A stretch of 39,782 bases of DNA from Mollicutes bacterium (GCA_003568315.1 PWYL01000049.1:1-39782), one strand, 5' to 3'; positions 17,206-25,799 are shown, counted from the first letter of the stretch. Program-made: numbers and translations. The notes: generated from the sequence alone by a model not told the origin.

Positions 17206-18114
17206 ATGAACTATGTGTTGGAACTCTCGCCGGAAAAGACGAATTTCCTCATCGACTATTACGCATCCGCCCGCGACAAGACGCACGAAGAACACATCCG
17301 GGCGCGTTTCCGCCTGGAAGGATTGATCGTCACCGTGTATGCCTCGGGGAAGGTGATGTTCCAGGGGAAGCGGGCCGAAGAGACCTACTTCTTCTGGTGC
17401 GAAGTCTTCGCCATCGTCCCCATAGACAAAAAAGCCCCGAAGAAAACGGACTTTTTCACCCCCTCGATCGGCAGCGACGAATCGGGCGTCGGCGACTATT
17501 TCGGGCCCCTCACCGTCTGCGCCGTCTATGTGGACGAGAAAACGGCGAAACGGATCGAACCGCTCGGGGTGCGCGATTCGAAGACCATCGCCGACAAAGA
17601 GGTCAAAAGACTCGCGAAAAAATTGCTCACGATCCTTCCCGCAAGCCTCATGGTCTTGGACAACGAGAGATACAACTCTCTCGTGGAAGAAGGCTACAAC
17701 GCCCACCGTCTGAAAGCCTGGCTCCATGCGCAAAGCCACAAGAAACTCATCCAGAGAATCAAAAAGCGTCCTTTGGTCATTGTCGACAAATTCTGCGAAA
17801 AAAAAACCTATATGGCGTATCTCAAGGACTTCGAGAATCCCGAAAAGCCCGACCGTTTCCTCTTTAGGGCCGAAGAGGCCTATGCGAGTGTCGCCGCCGC
17901 GAGCATCATCGCCCGCCACGCCTTCCTCGAGGAACTCGCGAAGATGAGTTACGCTTACGGCGTGGATTTCCCCAAAGGCGCCTCTTCCGCCGTCGAAGAG
18001 GCGGGAAGGGCCTTCATAGGCCGCCATGGCGAAGAAACGCTCAAAAAGGTCGCGAAAATCCATTTCCGCACCACGGAAAAGATGCGAACCACTCGGGGGA
18101 AACACCATGGCTGA
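17206..18114 (+). CDS. rnhC: Ribonuclease HIII
   Basis: Degrades RNA in RNA-DNA hybrids. The N-terminal TBP-like substrate-binding domain (about residues 1-85) is followed by the catalytic domain with IGSDESGVGDYFGPL (catalytic D91, E92), GVRDSKTIAD (D124) and VIVDKFCEKKTY. 302 residues matches the family (about 300-310). ATG with GGGAAGTGAAAA upstream. Divergent from mutS2 across a 69-bp gap, a pairing often seen near each other in Bacillota. The stop overlaps the start of the next gene by 8 bp. Confidence 0.96.
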   Translation: MNYVLELSPEKTNFLIDYYASARDKTHEEHIRARFRLEGLIVTVYASGKVMFQGKRAEETYFFWCEVFAIVPIDKKAPKKTDFFTPSIGSDESGVGDYFGPLTVCAVYVDEKTAKRIEPLGVRDSKTIADKEVKRLAKKLLTILPASLMVLDNERYNSLVEEGYNAHRLKAWLHAQSHKKLIQRIKKRPLVIVDKFCEKKTYMAYLKDFENPEKPDRFLFRAEEAYASVAAASIIARHAFLEELAKMSYAYGVDFPKGASSAVEEAGRAFIGRHGEETLKKVAKIHFRTTEKMRTTRGKHHG

Positions 18115-18886
18115 CTTCCTTGGGCCGACAATCCTCGTCATGGGCGCATACGTTCTCGTCGCCCTTTTCGCGGTGAAGTTGACGAAGGAACTGCGGACGG
18201 CCGATTTGTTCTACGGTGCGCCCGCGGTGGTCCTGGGCCTCTATTTCTACTATTTCGTCGTCGCGAAGCCCACACCGCTATATTTCGTGTTGAGCCTCTT
18301 TTATATTTTGTGGGGCGGAAGGCTCGTCCTCCTCTTGCAGGGGCGTTTGAAAAAGGAACGCCAAGGCTTCAAGCGTTCCCCCGTCAAGAACGCATCGCTC
18401 ACGAGTGAACTCGTCTTCCGTACTGGCTGCCTTTTGCTCCTTTCGACACCGCTTGTCTCCGGCTACCTCTTCCGCGCAAGCGCGGCACACATCCGAAACC
18501 TCGAGCCTTTCCATCTTGTGGGGCTCATCGCGGGCAGCGTCCTCTTCATCACGGGATTCGTTTGGGAAGCCGTCGCCGACGGACAGATGGCCGTCTTCCA
18601 AAGACGCCCCGAGAATCACCGCCGCATCCTGAAGACGGGACTCTGGCGCTACAGCCGGCATCCGAACTATTTCGGCGAGTTCCTCCTCTGGTGGGGGATC
18701 GCGCTCATCGCCCTCACAAACAGCCTCCCCTACGGCATCATCTCCCTTGCGGCGCCCTTTGCGACAACCTTCTTCATCCGAACACTCTTGGCGAATCCTC
18801 CCTCCGCGAGGATGGAAAGAAACACCTACAACCAATATGCGTCCCGAACGTCGTTTTTTGTTCCGCGACCGCCGAAAAAAGAGTGA
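18107..18886 (+). CDS. DUF1295 (steroid 5-alpha-reductase-like) membrane protein
   Basis: 259-residue polytopic membrane protein. The diagnostic DUF1295 motif GLWRYSRHPNYFGEFLLWWG lies near residue 185, with C-terminal membrane segments and TFFIRTLLANPPSARME after it. Members resemble steroid reductases and isoprenylcysteine methyltransferases, but bacterial substrates are unknown. The ATG at 18107 is preferred over an upstream in-frame start inside rnhC because GGGGG lies seven bases before it. The 8-bp overlap with rnhC implies coupling. Confidence 0.85.
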   Translation: MADFLGPTILVMGAYVLVALFAVKLTKELRTADLFYGAPAVVLGLYFYYFVVAKPTPLYFVLSLFYILWGGRLVLLLQGRLKKERQGFKRSPVKNASLTSELVFRTGCLLLLSTPLVSGYLFRASAAHIRNLEPFHLVGLIAGSVLFITGFVWEAVADGQMAVFQRRPENHRRILKTGLWRYSRHPNYFGEFLLWWGIALIALTNSLPYGIISLAAPFATTFFIRTLLANPPSARMERNTYNQYASRTSFFVPRPPKKE

Positions 18887-18894
18887 CGCCCACG

Positions 18895-18926
18895 AAAAAA
18901 GAGCCTTCGTCGAAGGCTCTTTTTTT
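18895..18926. terminator. Bidirectional intrinsic terminator
   Basis: Stem AGAGCCTTCG/CGAAGGCTCT flanked by A6 on one side and T6 on the other. Serves the DUF1295 gene on the plus strand and the feoAB-methyltransferase operon on the minus strand. Confidence 0.92.
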
Positions 18927-18934
18927 GGGGAGTA

Positions 18935-19474
18935 TCATTCCTCGATGTAGACGGAGCGGTCGAAAGCCTTGGCCGGATGGGCGACGGACCTCTTGATGTC
19001 GAGACCTTCCGGCAGGGAATCGTAGAATCCCGCAAAGCGTTTCGCCGCAAGACGGGCCACGACACGCAAGGGGTCCATCCGTTCCCGGAGGGCCTTGATG
19101 ATCTCCGCCTTCGGTTCGGCCTGCAAAGAGAGGAAAGCGAGGGTAAATTCGCGTTTGAAGGGGGAAACCCCGTTCCAGTGGAAGACTTGGATTTGCGAAG
19201 AGAGTTTGCGTTTTCTCACGACCCGCTGGGCGGAGCGGACCGCCTTCACGTCGGAGTCGATGGCGACGACCCTCGCCCCCGTGAGACGGGCGATGTGAAG
19301 GCTCGTGTAAGGGATGGAGCCGCAACCGATATGGAGCACGATGTCCTTCTTGGTGATGTTCGCGACGACGATCTCCCTTTTCACGATTTGTTTGTAGAGG
19401 GAAGCATAGATTCCCGTGAGAAACCGCGAGCGGCTGAAAATCTTCTCCAGCCTGGCGATGAACCGTTTGATCAT
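18935..19474 (-). CDS. SAM-dependent methyltransferase-like protein
   Basis: 179 residues. A Rossmann glycine motif VLHIGCGSIPYTSLHIARL (residues ~46-64) is followed by ARVVAIDSD, the acidic end of strand 2 that binds SAM ribose. The layout resembles nicotianamine-synthase-like or small class I methyltransferases. It is shorter than most and the C-terminal half is not recognised. It lies 15 bp after feoB, so it is the third gene of the feo operon and probably iron- or peroxide-regulated with it. A link to iron chelation is only inference. Confidence 0.7.
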   Translation of the reverse strand: MIKRFIARLEKIFSRSRFLTGIYASLYKQIVKREIVVANITKKDIVLHIGCGSIPYTSLHIARLTGARVVAIDSDVKAVRSAQRVVRKRKLSSQIQVFHWNGVSPFKREFTLAFLSLQAEPKAEIIKALRERMDPLRVVARLAAKRFAGFYDSLPEGLDIKRSVAHPAKAFDRSVYIEE

Positions 19475-19489
19475 GATGATCCTCCTTGT

Positions 19490-21256
19490 CTAAGCGGTGA
19501 TGAGCGCCGCCATCTGGGCGAAGAGTCCGCCCAGAAAGAGCGCGGTCACTGTCGTGAGGACGAGTATGACGACGGCGGTGCGGATGCTGAACTCTTTGGC
19601 CAGCGTGGCGATCATGGCGATGCAGGGCACATAGAAGAGTGCGACGAGCGAAGCCGTGAAGAATTGCACGGTCGAAAGCCCCATGGGCTCCAACACGACA
19701 AGCGTCAGTTCCCGGCGGACGATGCCCAAGACGAGGGAGGTCGCCGCCTCCTCGGGAAGATGCAGCCAGCCCGAAACGAGCGGGGCGGCCGCACGGCCGA
19801 GAGCCTGCAAGGCTCCCAGTTCGTAGAACACGGCGACGAAAGCGACGGCGATGACCATCGGCACCGCGCCGTCCTTTAGGTAGTGGCGGATGCGGAAGGA
19901 GATTTTCTTCCAAAGGAGTTTCGGCTTGGGCCAGAGAAGTTCAGGCAGTTCGAAGAGGGTCGGCGGCGCCTGCTGTTTGTTCACTTTGTCGAGGATGACG
20001 CCGATGATGACAAGCGCGAGGATGCTGATGGCGAAGATCACCAAGAAGGCGGGAATGGACTGGGCGGCGACGAGAGCGATGAAGACGCCTGTCTGTGCGA
20101 CGCAAGGCACCGCGAAACAGACCATCGTCGCGACGGAGAGTCTTTGTTTCTTCGAGGGGAGCGAACGGGTGGCCATGATCGCGGGAATACCGCAACCGTA
20201 TCCCAAAAGCAGAGGGATGATGCTCGAGCCGTTCAACCCGACCTTTTTGAAAAGACCGTCCAGGAGCACGGCGAGACGCGGCAGATAGCCGACATCTTCC
20301 AAGAGGCTCATCGCGGCGTAGAATGAGATGACATAGGGGAGGACGAGGGCGAACGGCCACTCGATCCCCTTGATCAGAAAACCGTAGTCCTCGCCGATGA
20401 GGATGTTTTTCAAGACTTCGGAAGTGAAGAGTGCTTCCACGGCGTTTTCGATGTGCACGAAGAGGAAGCCCCGGAAAAAGGGCAACAGGACAAATTGTCT
20501 GAGCCCCATGCCGAAACCGATCACGAAGGAGAAAACGAGCGCGAGCACCGCGAGGGCGATCGGTATCCCGGGCCAGGGTTTCACGAGAAAGCCGTGTTTG
20601 TCGCTTCGTTCTTTTTTCGGTTCGCGACGGAAAGCGTCGGATGTGAGTTGTTCGACCAGGTTCCAGCGCTTGTTCGGTCCGGGAACATCATATTCCGTTT
20701 TCGTGCCGATCGCGTTCTCGAGGGCGTATTTCACGACATCGAGACTGTTTCCGCGGAGTGCGACGGTCGGCAGCACGTTCACTCCGAGACGTCGCTGCAA
20801 CAAACCGTGGTCGATGGCGATGCCCCGCGGACGCATCAGGTCGGAGCGGTTCAAGGCGACGACCGTGGGGATGTTCTTTTCGAGCACCTGCAAGAGGAGA
20901 TGCAGACTGCTTTCAAAATTCAATGCGTCCAGCACGAAGACGACGGCATCAGGTTCTTCATCCAGCATTTTTGCGGCCACGCGCTCGGCGTCGTCGGAGG
21001 GTTCCTCGAGGTTGTAGATCCCGGGAGCATCCTTCAAGAGATAGTTCTTCTCACCGAGACGCATGGGGCCCTCATAAAACTCGACGGTGGTGCCAAAATA
21101 GTTCGAGACCATCACGTCGAGTCCGGTGAAACGGGAAAAAATGGCGCTTTTGCCGACATTCGGCAAGCCCATGAGCAGCACGGTTCCATGAATGCCGCCG
21201 CGGAATTTCTTGCCGCGGCGGTAGCGTCTTTTTCTCGTTCCGCAATGTGAAGACAT
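19490..21256 (-). CDS. feoB: Ferrous iron transporter FeoB
   Basis: Inner-membrane Fe(II) uptake protein with an N-terminal GTPase domain. G1 GLPNVGKS is at 30-37, G3 DAPG at 76-79 and G4 NRSD at 136-139. The polytopic Gate regions include LLLGYGCGIPAIMATRSLPSK and the matching second repeat LVLGIVRRELTLVVL. 588 residues is at the short end (E. coli FeoB 773). A basic stretch of about 20 residues precedes the G domain. ATG start with AGGAGA upstream, six bases after the feoA stop. Confidence 0.93.
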   Translation of the reverse strand: MSSHCGTRKRRYRRGKKFRGGIHGTVLLMGLPNVGKSAIFSRFTGLDVMVSNYFGTTVEFYEGPMRLGEKNYLLKDAPGIYNLEEPSDDAERVAAKMLDEEPDAVVFVLDALNFESSLHLLLQVLEKNIPTVVALNRSDLMRPRGIAIDHGLLQRRLGVNVLPTVALRGNSLDVVKYALENAIGTKTEYDVPGPNKRWNLVEQLTSDAFRREPKKERSDKHGFLVKPWPGIPIALAVLALVFSFVIGFGMGLRQFVLLPFFRGFLFVHIENAVEALFTSEVLKNILIGEDYGFLIKGIEWPFALVLPYVISFYAAMSLLEDVGYLPRLAVLLDGLFKKVGLNGSSIIPLLLGYGCGIPAIMATRSLPSKKQRLSVATMVCFAVPCVAQTGVFIALVAAQSIPAFLVIFAISILALVIIGVILDKVNKQQAPPTLFELPELLWPKPKLLWKKISFRIRHYLKDGAVPMVIAVAFVAVFYELGALQALGRAAAPLVSGWLHLPEEAATSLVLGIVRRELTLVVLEPMGLSTVQFFTASLVALFYVPCIAMIATLAKEFSIRTAVVILVLTTVTALFLGGLFAQMAALITA

Positions 21257-21262
21257 GAGCGG

Positions 21263-21520
21263 TTATCTCCTGACTATGATTCTTTCGGCGAGGGTCCTAT
21301 CGATTGCCACGGAACGCTCGTCGACGGATAGGACGAGCGGGCCATGGGCCGGGGTCTTGGAGACGAGCCGTACCTTTTTGCCCCGACGCAAGCCCAAAGA
21401 GGCCAGAAGCCCCATTTCGGGAACGGCGTGGATGATGCCCTCTTCTCCTTTCAGAAGCGTTCCGAGGGAATCTGTGGTATTGGATTCGTGCTTGGTTTCA
21501 CGATTTGCGATTGTGGTCAT
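21263..21520 (-). CDS. feoA: Ferrous iron transport protein A
   Basis: Small SH3-like cytoplasmic partner of FeoB, 85 residues. The FeoA fold shows in MGLLASLGLRRGKKVRLVSK and VLSVDERSVAIDRTLAERIIV. ATG start with GAGGTGG four bases upstream. First gene of the feoA-feoB-methyltransferase operon, behind a strong promoter and a PerR/Fur-type operator. Confidence 0.9.
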   Translation of the reverse strand: MTTIANRETKHESNTTDSLGTLLKGEEGIIHAVPEMGLLASLGLRRGKKVRLVSKTPAHGPLVLSVDERSVAIDRTLAERIIVRR

Positions 21521-21561
21521 TGAACCACCTCGATCCAGTCATAGGTGCGGTTTGGCGTTGT

Positions 21562-21576
21562 TTATAATCATTATAA
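21562..21576. promoter_or_regulatory. PerR/Fur-type operator upstream of feoA
   Basis: Perfect 7-1-7 inverted repeat TTATAATCATTATAA. It matches the Bacillus PerR box consensus TTATAATnATTATAA at every position and differs from the Fur 7-1-7 (TGATAATnATTATCA) at the second and penultimate bases. It lies roughly 16-30 bases downstream of the predicted start, where repressor binding would block elongation or initiation. Confidence 0.8.
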
Positions 21577-21598
21577 TTTAACGGAAAACCTCAACCTT

Positions 21599-21627
21599 AG
21601 TATAACGTGCCCCCCTGTCCATGTCAA
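21599..21627 (-). promoter_or_regulatory. feoAB promoter
   Basis: TTGACA (21622-21627), 17-bp spacer, TATACT (21599-21604) on the minus strand; near consensus. Confidence 0.85.
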
Positions 21628-21706
21628 CATTATGCGGAATTATTACAAACAACCATACAAAGTGGCCGGGAAGCCCGGGGAGGGCGGCAAGAGTTTATGG
21701 TTTCGC

Positions 21707-21735
21707 TTGTGATTTTCTTTCTGGCTCTATATAAT
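21707..21735 (+). promoter_or_regulatory. Promoter of the flippase-like/pssA operon
   Basis: TTGTGA (21707-21712), 17-bp spacer, TATAAT (21730-21735), about 43 bases before the chosen TTG start. Confidence 0.8.
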
Positions 21736-21777
21736 CGGAAGCGACGAGAGTTTGACGGAAAGAAGGGAGGAAACGCA

Positions 21778-22800
21778 TTGGCGAAAGATGCACGGGACCG
21801 CTCGGAAAAGAGCCTCCGCGTAACTGTCGGCACCTTTTTGAAGGTTCACCGCAAGAAGTTCTTCCTTTTCGCCGGCGTCTTTCTTCTCTTGCTTCTCATC
21901 TGGAGAAGCGGCCCCGCCGAGCTCCAACAGGCCTTCTTCCGTCTTCGACCCCTCGATATCGCGATCCTTTTTCTTCTGCAACTCGCGACAGTCCTTCTGG
22001 TGAACGGCCAGTGGTATCTCGTCTTCGGCGCCCTGAAAGAGAGACGGGGATTCAAAGATATCGTGAAGATGAACTTCCTCGGCACCTTTTTCGAAAGCGT
22101 GACACCTGTCGTCAAGACGGGCGGCGAAGTCTACAAGGTCGCCTATCTCAAGGACAAGGGTGTCTCCCTCTCGCGCTCGGCGGCGCTCGTCGTCACACAG
22201 AAAGTCTTGAGTTTCGCGGCCTTTTGCGGGTTGTTCTTCGCTTCGTTCCTGGCGGGGATCGCCCACGGCGTTTTCGAAGCGGGGCTCTTCTACCTTCCCT
22301 TGGCGTTCTTCTTCGTTTTCGGCCTCCTCTGGCTCCTATTACTCCTTCTTGTCCGAAAACACGAGAGCCGGCCCGAAACAAGGAAAAAGCAAGACGAAAG
22401 AGGGAGACGTTCGCTCGTTAGGTTCGCACACGCCGTCCGTCCGCTTGTGCGAGAGCCCGCCCGCTTTTTGACGCCCTTCTTTCTGGGAGTGGTCTTTTGG
22501 CTCCTTTACGCCTTCAAGACCTACTACCTCTTTTCGGCCTTCGCGGTGGAACTCGGCTATTTCGAAGCCATGGTCACCACCTACAGCGGCTATGTGGCGG
22601 GGCTTCTCCCCTTCGCTCCCGGCGGTCTCGGGACCTTCGAAGGAGCGGCGGTCGGTGTGCTCTTGCTCTACGGCGTCCATGCGGCGACGGCGACGGCTGT
22701 CATCTTTTCGCTCCGTCTTGCGACATTTTGGCTCATGCTCACGCTCGCGAGCGTCTATACCGGCGCAAGCCTTCTTGCGTCCCGTTTGAGGAGGTACTGA
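21778..22800 (+). CDS. Lysylphosphatidylglycerol synthase TM-like flippase-family protein
   Basis: 340-residue polytopic membrane protein of the LPG-synthase transmembrane / YbhN-like (UPF0104) family. Visible signatures are NFLGTFFESVTPVVKTGGEVYKVAYL and the C-terminal GLLPFAPGGLGTFEGAAVGVLLLYG. There is no C-terminal aminoacyl-transferase domain, so it is not a full MprF. The frame is open upstream, but the promoter -10 lies inside that stretch. TTG at 21778 follows GGGAGG by seven bases and is the likely start. It overlaps no other gene and is followed by pssA after one base. A role in lipid or glycan handling at the membrane is inferred from the family and pssA. Confidence 0.85.
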   Translation: MAKDARDRSEKSLRVTVGTFLKVHRKKFFLFAGVFLLLLLIWRSGPAELQQAFFRLRPLDIAILFLLQLATVLLVNGQWYLVFGALKERRGFKDIVKMNFLGTFFESVTPVVKTGGEVYKVAYLKDKGVSLSRSAALVVTQKVLSFAAFCGLFFASFLAGIAHGVFEAGLFYLPLAFFFVFGLLWLLLLLLVRKHESRPETRKKQDERGRRSLVRFAHAVRPLVREPARFLTPFFLGVVFWLLYAFKTYYLFSAFAVELGYFEAMVTTYSGYVAGLLPFAPGGLGTFEGAAVGVLLLYGVHAATATAVIFSLRLATFWLMLTLASVYTGASLLASRLRRY

Positions 22801-22801
22801 C

Positions 22802-23323
22802 ATGTCCAGACATCTGGCGAACCTGTTGACGGTTGCGGGAATCCTCGCAGGATTGTCTTCCGTGATTCTTTCCCTCTTCACGGAACAATTTCTCGCCGCG
22901 GGCGTCTTGATTCTCGTAAGCGCCGTCATCGACCGCTACGACGGGAAACTAGCGCGGCATCTCGGCATAGAGACACGACCGGGGAGATGGCTCGACTCGG
23001 CGAACGACTTCCTCTCGTTCGGTATTGCCCCCATCATCCTTCTCGGCCGCTTCATCCCCTTCGCGAATACGAGCACGTTCTTCATCCTCGCCGCGATCTT
23101 CCTTTTTTCCAATCTCTTCCGCCTCGTCCGTTTCAATACCCGAAGGACCGCCGACATGTTCACGGGATTGCCGACGACCGTCGCCGGCGTCGTCTTGACG
23201 ATAACGGCTTTCATCGCGGAAACGGCGTTCACGGGCGAACGTCCGGGAGACCCCTTGGTGTTTCCGCTCATGGCGATGCTCTCGGTCCTCATGATCGCCA
23301 CATTCCGTTGGAAGAAGATATGA
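22802..23323 (+). CDS. pssA: CDP-diacylglycerol-serine O-phosphatidyltransferase (probable)
   Basis: CDP-alcohol phosphatidyltransferase, 173 residues, with about five or six membrane segments. The active-site pattern DRYDGKLAR, then GRWLDSAND, fits DxxDGxxAR...GxxxDxxxD. The continuation FLSFGIAPIILL after the last Asp is characteristic of the PssA branch rather than PgsA. Product would be phosphatidylserine, precursor of phosphatidylethanolamine. ATG with GAGGAGGT upstream, one base after the preceding stop, so tightly coupled. The specific alcohol is inferred from the motif. Confidence 0.85.
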   Translation: MSRHLANLLTVAGILAGLSSVILSLFTEQFLAAGVLILVSAVIDRYDGKLARHLGIETRPGRWLDSANDFLSFGIAPIILLGRFIPFANTSTFFILAAIFLFSNLFRLVRFNTRRTADMFTGLPTTVAGVVLTITAFIAETAFTGERPGDPLVFPLMAMLSVLMIATFRWKKI

Positions 23324-23324
23324 A

Positions 23325-23353
23325 AACGCACCGTCGGATTTCGACGGTGCGTT
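23325..23353. terminator. Hairpin terminator between convergent genes
   Basis: Stem AACGCACCGTCG/CGACGGTGCGTT with five-base loop. The T-tract is short on both strands, so efficiency is uncertain, but the position between pssA and the GGDEF-EAL gene fits. Confidence 0.7.
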
Positions 23354-23379
23354 CGTTATTTGGGGATTGTGGCGAACAT

Positions 23380-25674
23380 TCAAGTGAAAGGGTCTTCGGG
23401 GAGATGGAAGAGGAACCCCTGTTGGAGGTTACAGGAGAGTCTTTGGAGGATGGCTTTCTGGTTCGCTGTCTCGACACCCTCGGCGATGATCTCCTTGTGC
23501 GAGAGATGGGTGATCTTGCGGATCATCCTGACAATCTCCTGGTTGCTCGGACTGCTGATTTTCTCGGTGAAGACGGCATCGATCTTGATGATGTCGAACG
23601 CGACATTCTCGAGGATGGAAAGCGACGAGTATTCCTTGCCGAAATCGTCGAGAGCGATGAGGAAGCCTGCGCGTTTGAACCGGCGGATCCTTTCAAGACA
23701 GAGTTCGAGGTTGTGCACGAAGGTCTTCTCGGAGACCTCGAGGCAGACATCGCCGGTGTCGATTCCGTGTTTTGCCAAAGCGTTTGTGAGATGCTCGGGT
23801 GTCTTCGGGTTGAGTACCGCTTCGGGGGTGAGATTCAAAGACAGTTTGGCATCGGCATATCCTTTCATCTGACAAAGCTTTGTGTAGCGAGAGAGCGTCG
23901 TGTCGATGAGATAGCGCTCCAGAGGATCCAAGAGGTTGGCGTCGCGGGCGATGTTGAGGAAATCCTCGGGGAGTACGTTTCCAAGGTCTTCATCATGCCA
24001 ACGCGCGAGTTGTTCGACAAAGGGGACATTTCCGGTGGAGACATCGCAGACCTTCTGGAAATGCACATCGATCGTTCCTTCGTCGATGGCTTTCCCGAGT
24101 CTTGCCGCGACAAGGATGTTCTGTTCGAGTTCCTCACTCATCCGTTTCTTGTAGCGGACGATGCGGTTGCCCATGGTTTTCGCGCTCTCCTGCATGGCGA
24201 GACTGGCGAGGGGGATGAGTTCGGTGGGATTGTCGGTGTCCTCGGGGAAACGGGCGAGGCCGATGCTCGTCTTGATCTCGAGATCGATGCCTTTGGCCTC
24301 GTGCGTCGAGAAGGCGATGTCGGCGAAACGTTCGACGAAATCGGAAAGATTCTCCTCCTTCGCCTCTTCGTTCACCGCGAACACGACGAACTCGTCACCC
24401 GAGTATCTGCAGACGAAACAGTCGTCTCTGGCGATCTCGACAAGACTCTGGGCGAGGCTTATGAGAATCTCGTCTCCGGTCTTGTGGCCGTAGTAGTCGT
24501 TGATGCGAGAAAACCCCCGGACATCGAGGAAAAAGGCGAAGGCGCGCTCGATGCCGTTCAAGGAGGCGATTTTGCCATAGAGTCCCTGCTGGTTCAAGAG
24601 ATTGGTCAAGGGGTCGTGGTCGCGGTCATGGGCCATGCGGCGGTTGTTCTCGATGAAATGGGTGATCTCGTGGCCGATGGCGAGGACGTGGTCGATGGCG
24701 CCGCTATCGTCGGGGATGGCTTCATAGCTCCAACGGATCCATTTGCGTCTTTCTTCGACATTGATGACGGAGGTCCCGGAGGCGCTTTTCTTCTCGAGCA
24801 CCTTGTCGAACCAGTATCGGTCTTTTCGACCCACGGACTTGTTGATTGTAAAGACGTCTTTTCCGATGACCTCTTCGCGTTTTTTCTCATAGACCCTGAG
24901 CGCTTCGTCGGAAGCATAGACCACAGTGCCGTCGGTCGCGAGTTTCACAATCAGGTCGCGGCTCTTCTCGAGCACTTTCCGGCTTTCTTCCTCGAGGAGG
25001 CGGAAGGCCCGTTCCTTCTCTTCGAGCTGTTCGCTGATGAACTCGATCCGGGTGGCGTCATAGGCGGTATAGCCATAGCCCTGAGGAAGCTCGAAAACGC
25101 CTTGACGAAACATCGTCGTGTAACTGTCGTGCTTCGGAAGACGCAAGCGGAAATGCACGGTATGTGAAGAATGCCACCCGGTCCTCCTTGTGGGAAAATA
25201 GGCTTTGTGGATATCGTCGGGATGGATGAGACCCTTGAATTCAAAAATCCGCAAAAGGAGGAAATGGTTGTCCAGGTCGTAACGCTCCACCAGCGTGTCG
25301 CTGAAATAGAGGACGACCTGGTCTTCGTGGTCCAAAAAGACCACCTGGATGGAGCTGTCCTTGATGTGGTCGTCGAAGCGCAGTCGGGAACGTTTCCGGT
25401 TGCCGGGGCTTGCTCCGGTGTAGTCGGACCCCGTACTGAAAAGAGAGAATACGGTGGATGTCGCGGGAGAGAGGGCGGCGATGAGACCGTGTTGGCCATT
25501 CAAGTGGAAGGCGGCAAAAAGGATGCATGCACAAACAAGCGCGAACACATGGATGTCCGGCGCTGTGGTCCTTTCGAGAAATGCGGTTCTCATGATGTGG
25601 ATCATAGAAGCGGCGAGTAGAAACGCGGTAACGGGGCGGATCCATGCTCGGCCGATGATGCATCTTCTGCTCAT
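23380..25674 (-). CDS. Membrane PAS-GGDEF-EAL cyclic-di-GMP protein
   Basis: 764-residue bifunctional-type cyclic-di-GMP enzyme. Two N-terminal hydrophobic segments (about 15-30 and 41-58) anchor it. A middle region holds a coiled coil (about 212-240) and a PAS-like domain (about 240-340). The GGDEF domain has SGDEF at 425-429. The EAL domain begins near 515 with EQLARW (EAL to EQL at 554-556), then N614, EVSE (646-649), DDFGKEYSSL (676-685, usually DDFGTGYSSL), K697 and AEGVE (731-735). Most catalytic and metal ligands of both domains are present, so either or both activities are possible; loop 6 of the EAL domain is altered. Its promoter carries the 29-bp element shared with the secreted peptide gene. 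Confidence 0.93.
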   Translation of the reverse strand: MSRRCIIGRAWIRPVTAFLLAASMIHIMRTAFLERTTAPDIHVFALVCACILFAAFHLNGQHGLIAALSPATSTVFSLFSTGSDYTGASPGNRKRSRLRFDDHIKDSSIQVVFLDHEDQVVLYFSDTLVERYDLDNHFLLLRIFEFKGLIHPDDIHKAYFPTRRTGWHSSHTVHFRLRLPKHDSYTTMFRQGVFELPQGYGYTAYDATRIEFISEQLEEKERAFRLLEEESRKVLEKSRDLIVKLATDGTVVYASDEALRVYEKKREEVIGKDVFTINKSVGRKDRYWFDKVLEKKSASGTSVINVEERRKWIRWSYEAIPDDSGAIDHVLAIGHEITHFIENNRRMAHDRDHDPLTNLLNQQGLYGKIASLNGIERAFAFFLDVRGFSRINDYYGHKTGDEILISLAQSLVEIARDDCFVCRYSGDEFVVFAVNEEAKEENLSDFVERFADIAFSTHEAKGIDLEIKTSIGLARFPEDTDNPTELIPLASLAMQESAKTMGNRIVRYKKRMSEELEQNILVAARLGKAIDEGTIDVHFQKVCDVSTGNVPFVEQLARWHDEDLGNVLPEDFLNIARDANLLDPLERYLIDTTLSRYTKLCQMKGYADAKLSLNLTPEAVLNPKTPEHLTNALAKHGIDTGDVCLEVSEKTFVHNLELCLERIRRFKRAGFLIALDDFGKEYSSLSILENVAFDIIKIDAVFTEKISSPSNQEIVRMIRKITHLSHKEIIAEGVETANQKAILQRLSCNLQQGFLFHLPEDPFT

Positions 25675-25775
25675 CTTACCCCACCTACCTTGATGTGTGC
25701 TCCATAGCTGTATACGGGAGTCCGAAGTTGATTGAAAGCATGCATAAAGAGCATGATTCTGGTTATGTATATCTC

Positions 25776-25781
25776 ATTGTA
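25776..25781 (-). promoter_or_regulatory. -10 box of the GGDEF-EAL gene
   Basis: TACAAT on the minus strand, 17 bp from TGTTCG, which overlaps the end of the shared 29-bp element. The poor -35 suggests activator dependence. Predicted leader is about 95 bases. Confidence 0.6.
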
Positions 25782-25799
25782 GTCTAGTACATAGAAATC

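Noticed and set aside
17137-18141. Upstream extension of the mutS2 frame
   Set aside because: It is antisense to rnhC and lies upstream of the mutS2 promoter; the family starts at the MRYDTTILEF region.
22987-25167. Long plus-strand open frame (726 codons)
   Set aside because: Mirror of the GGDEF-EAL gene running out of pssA in another frame; no domain.
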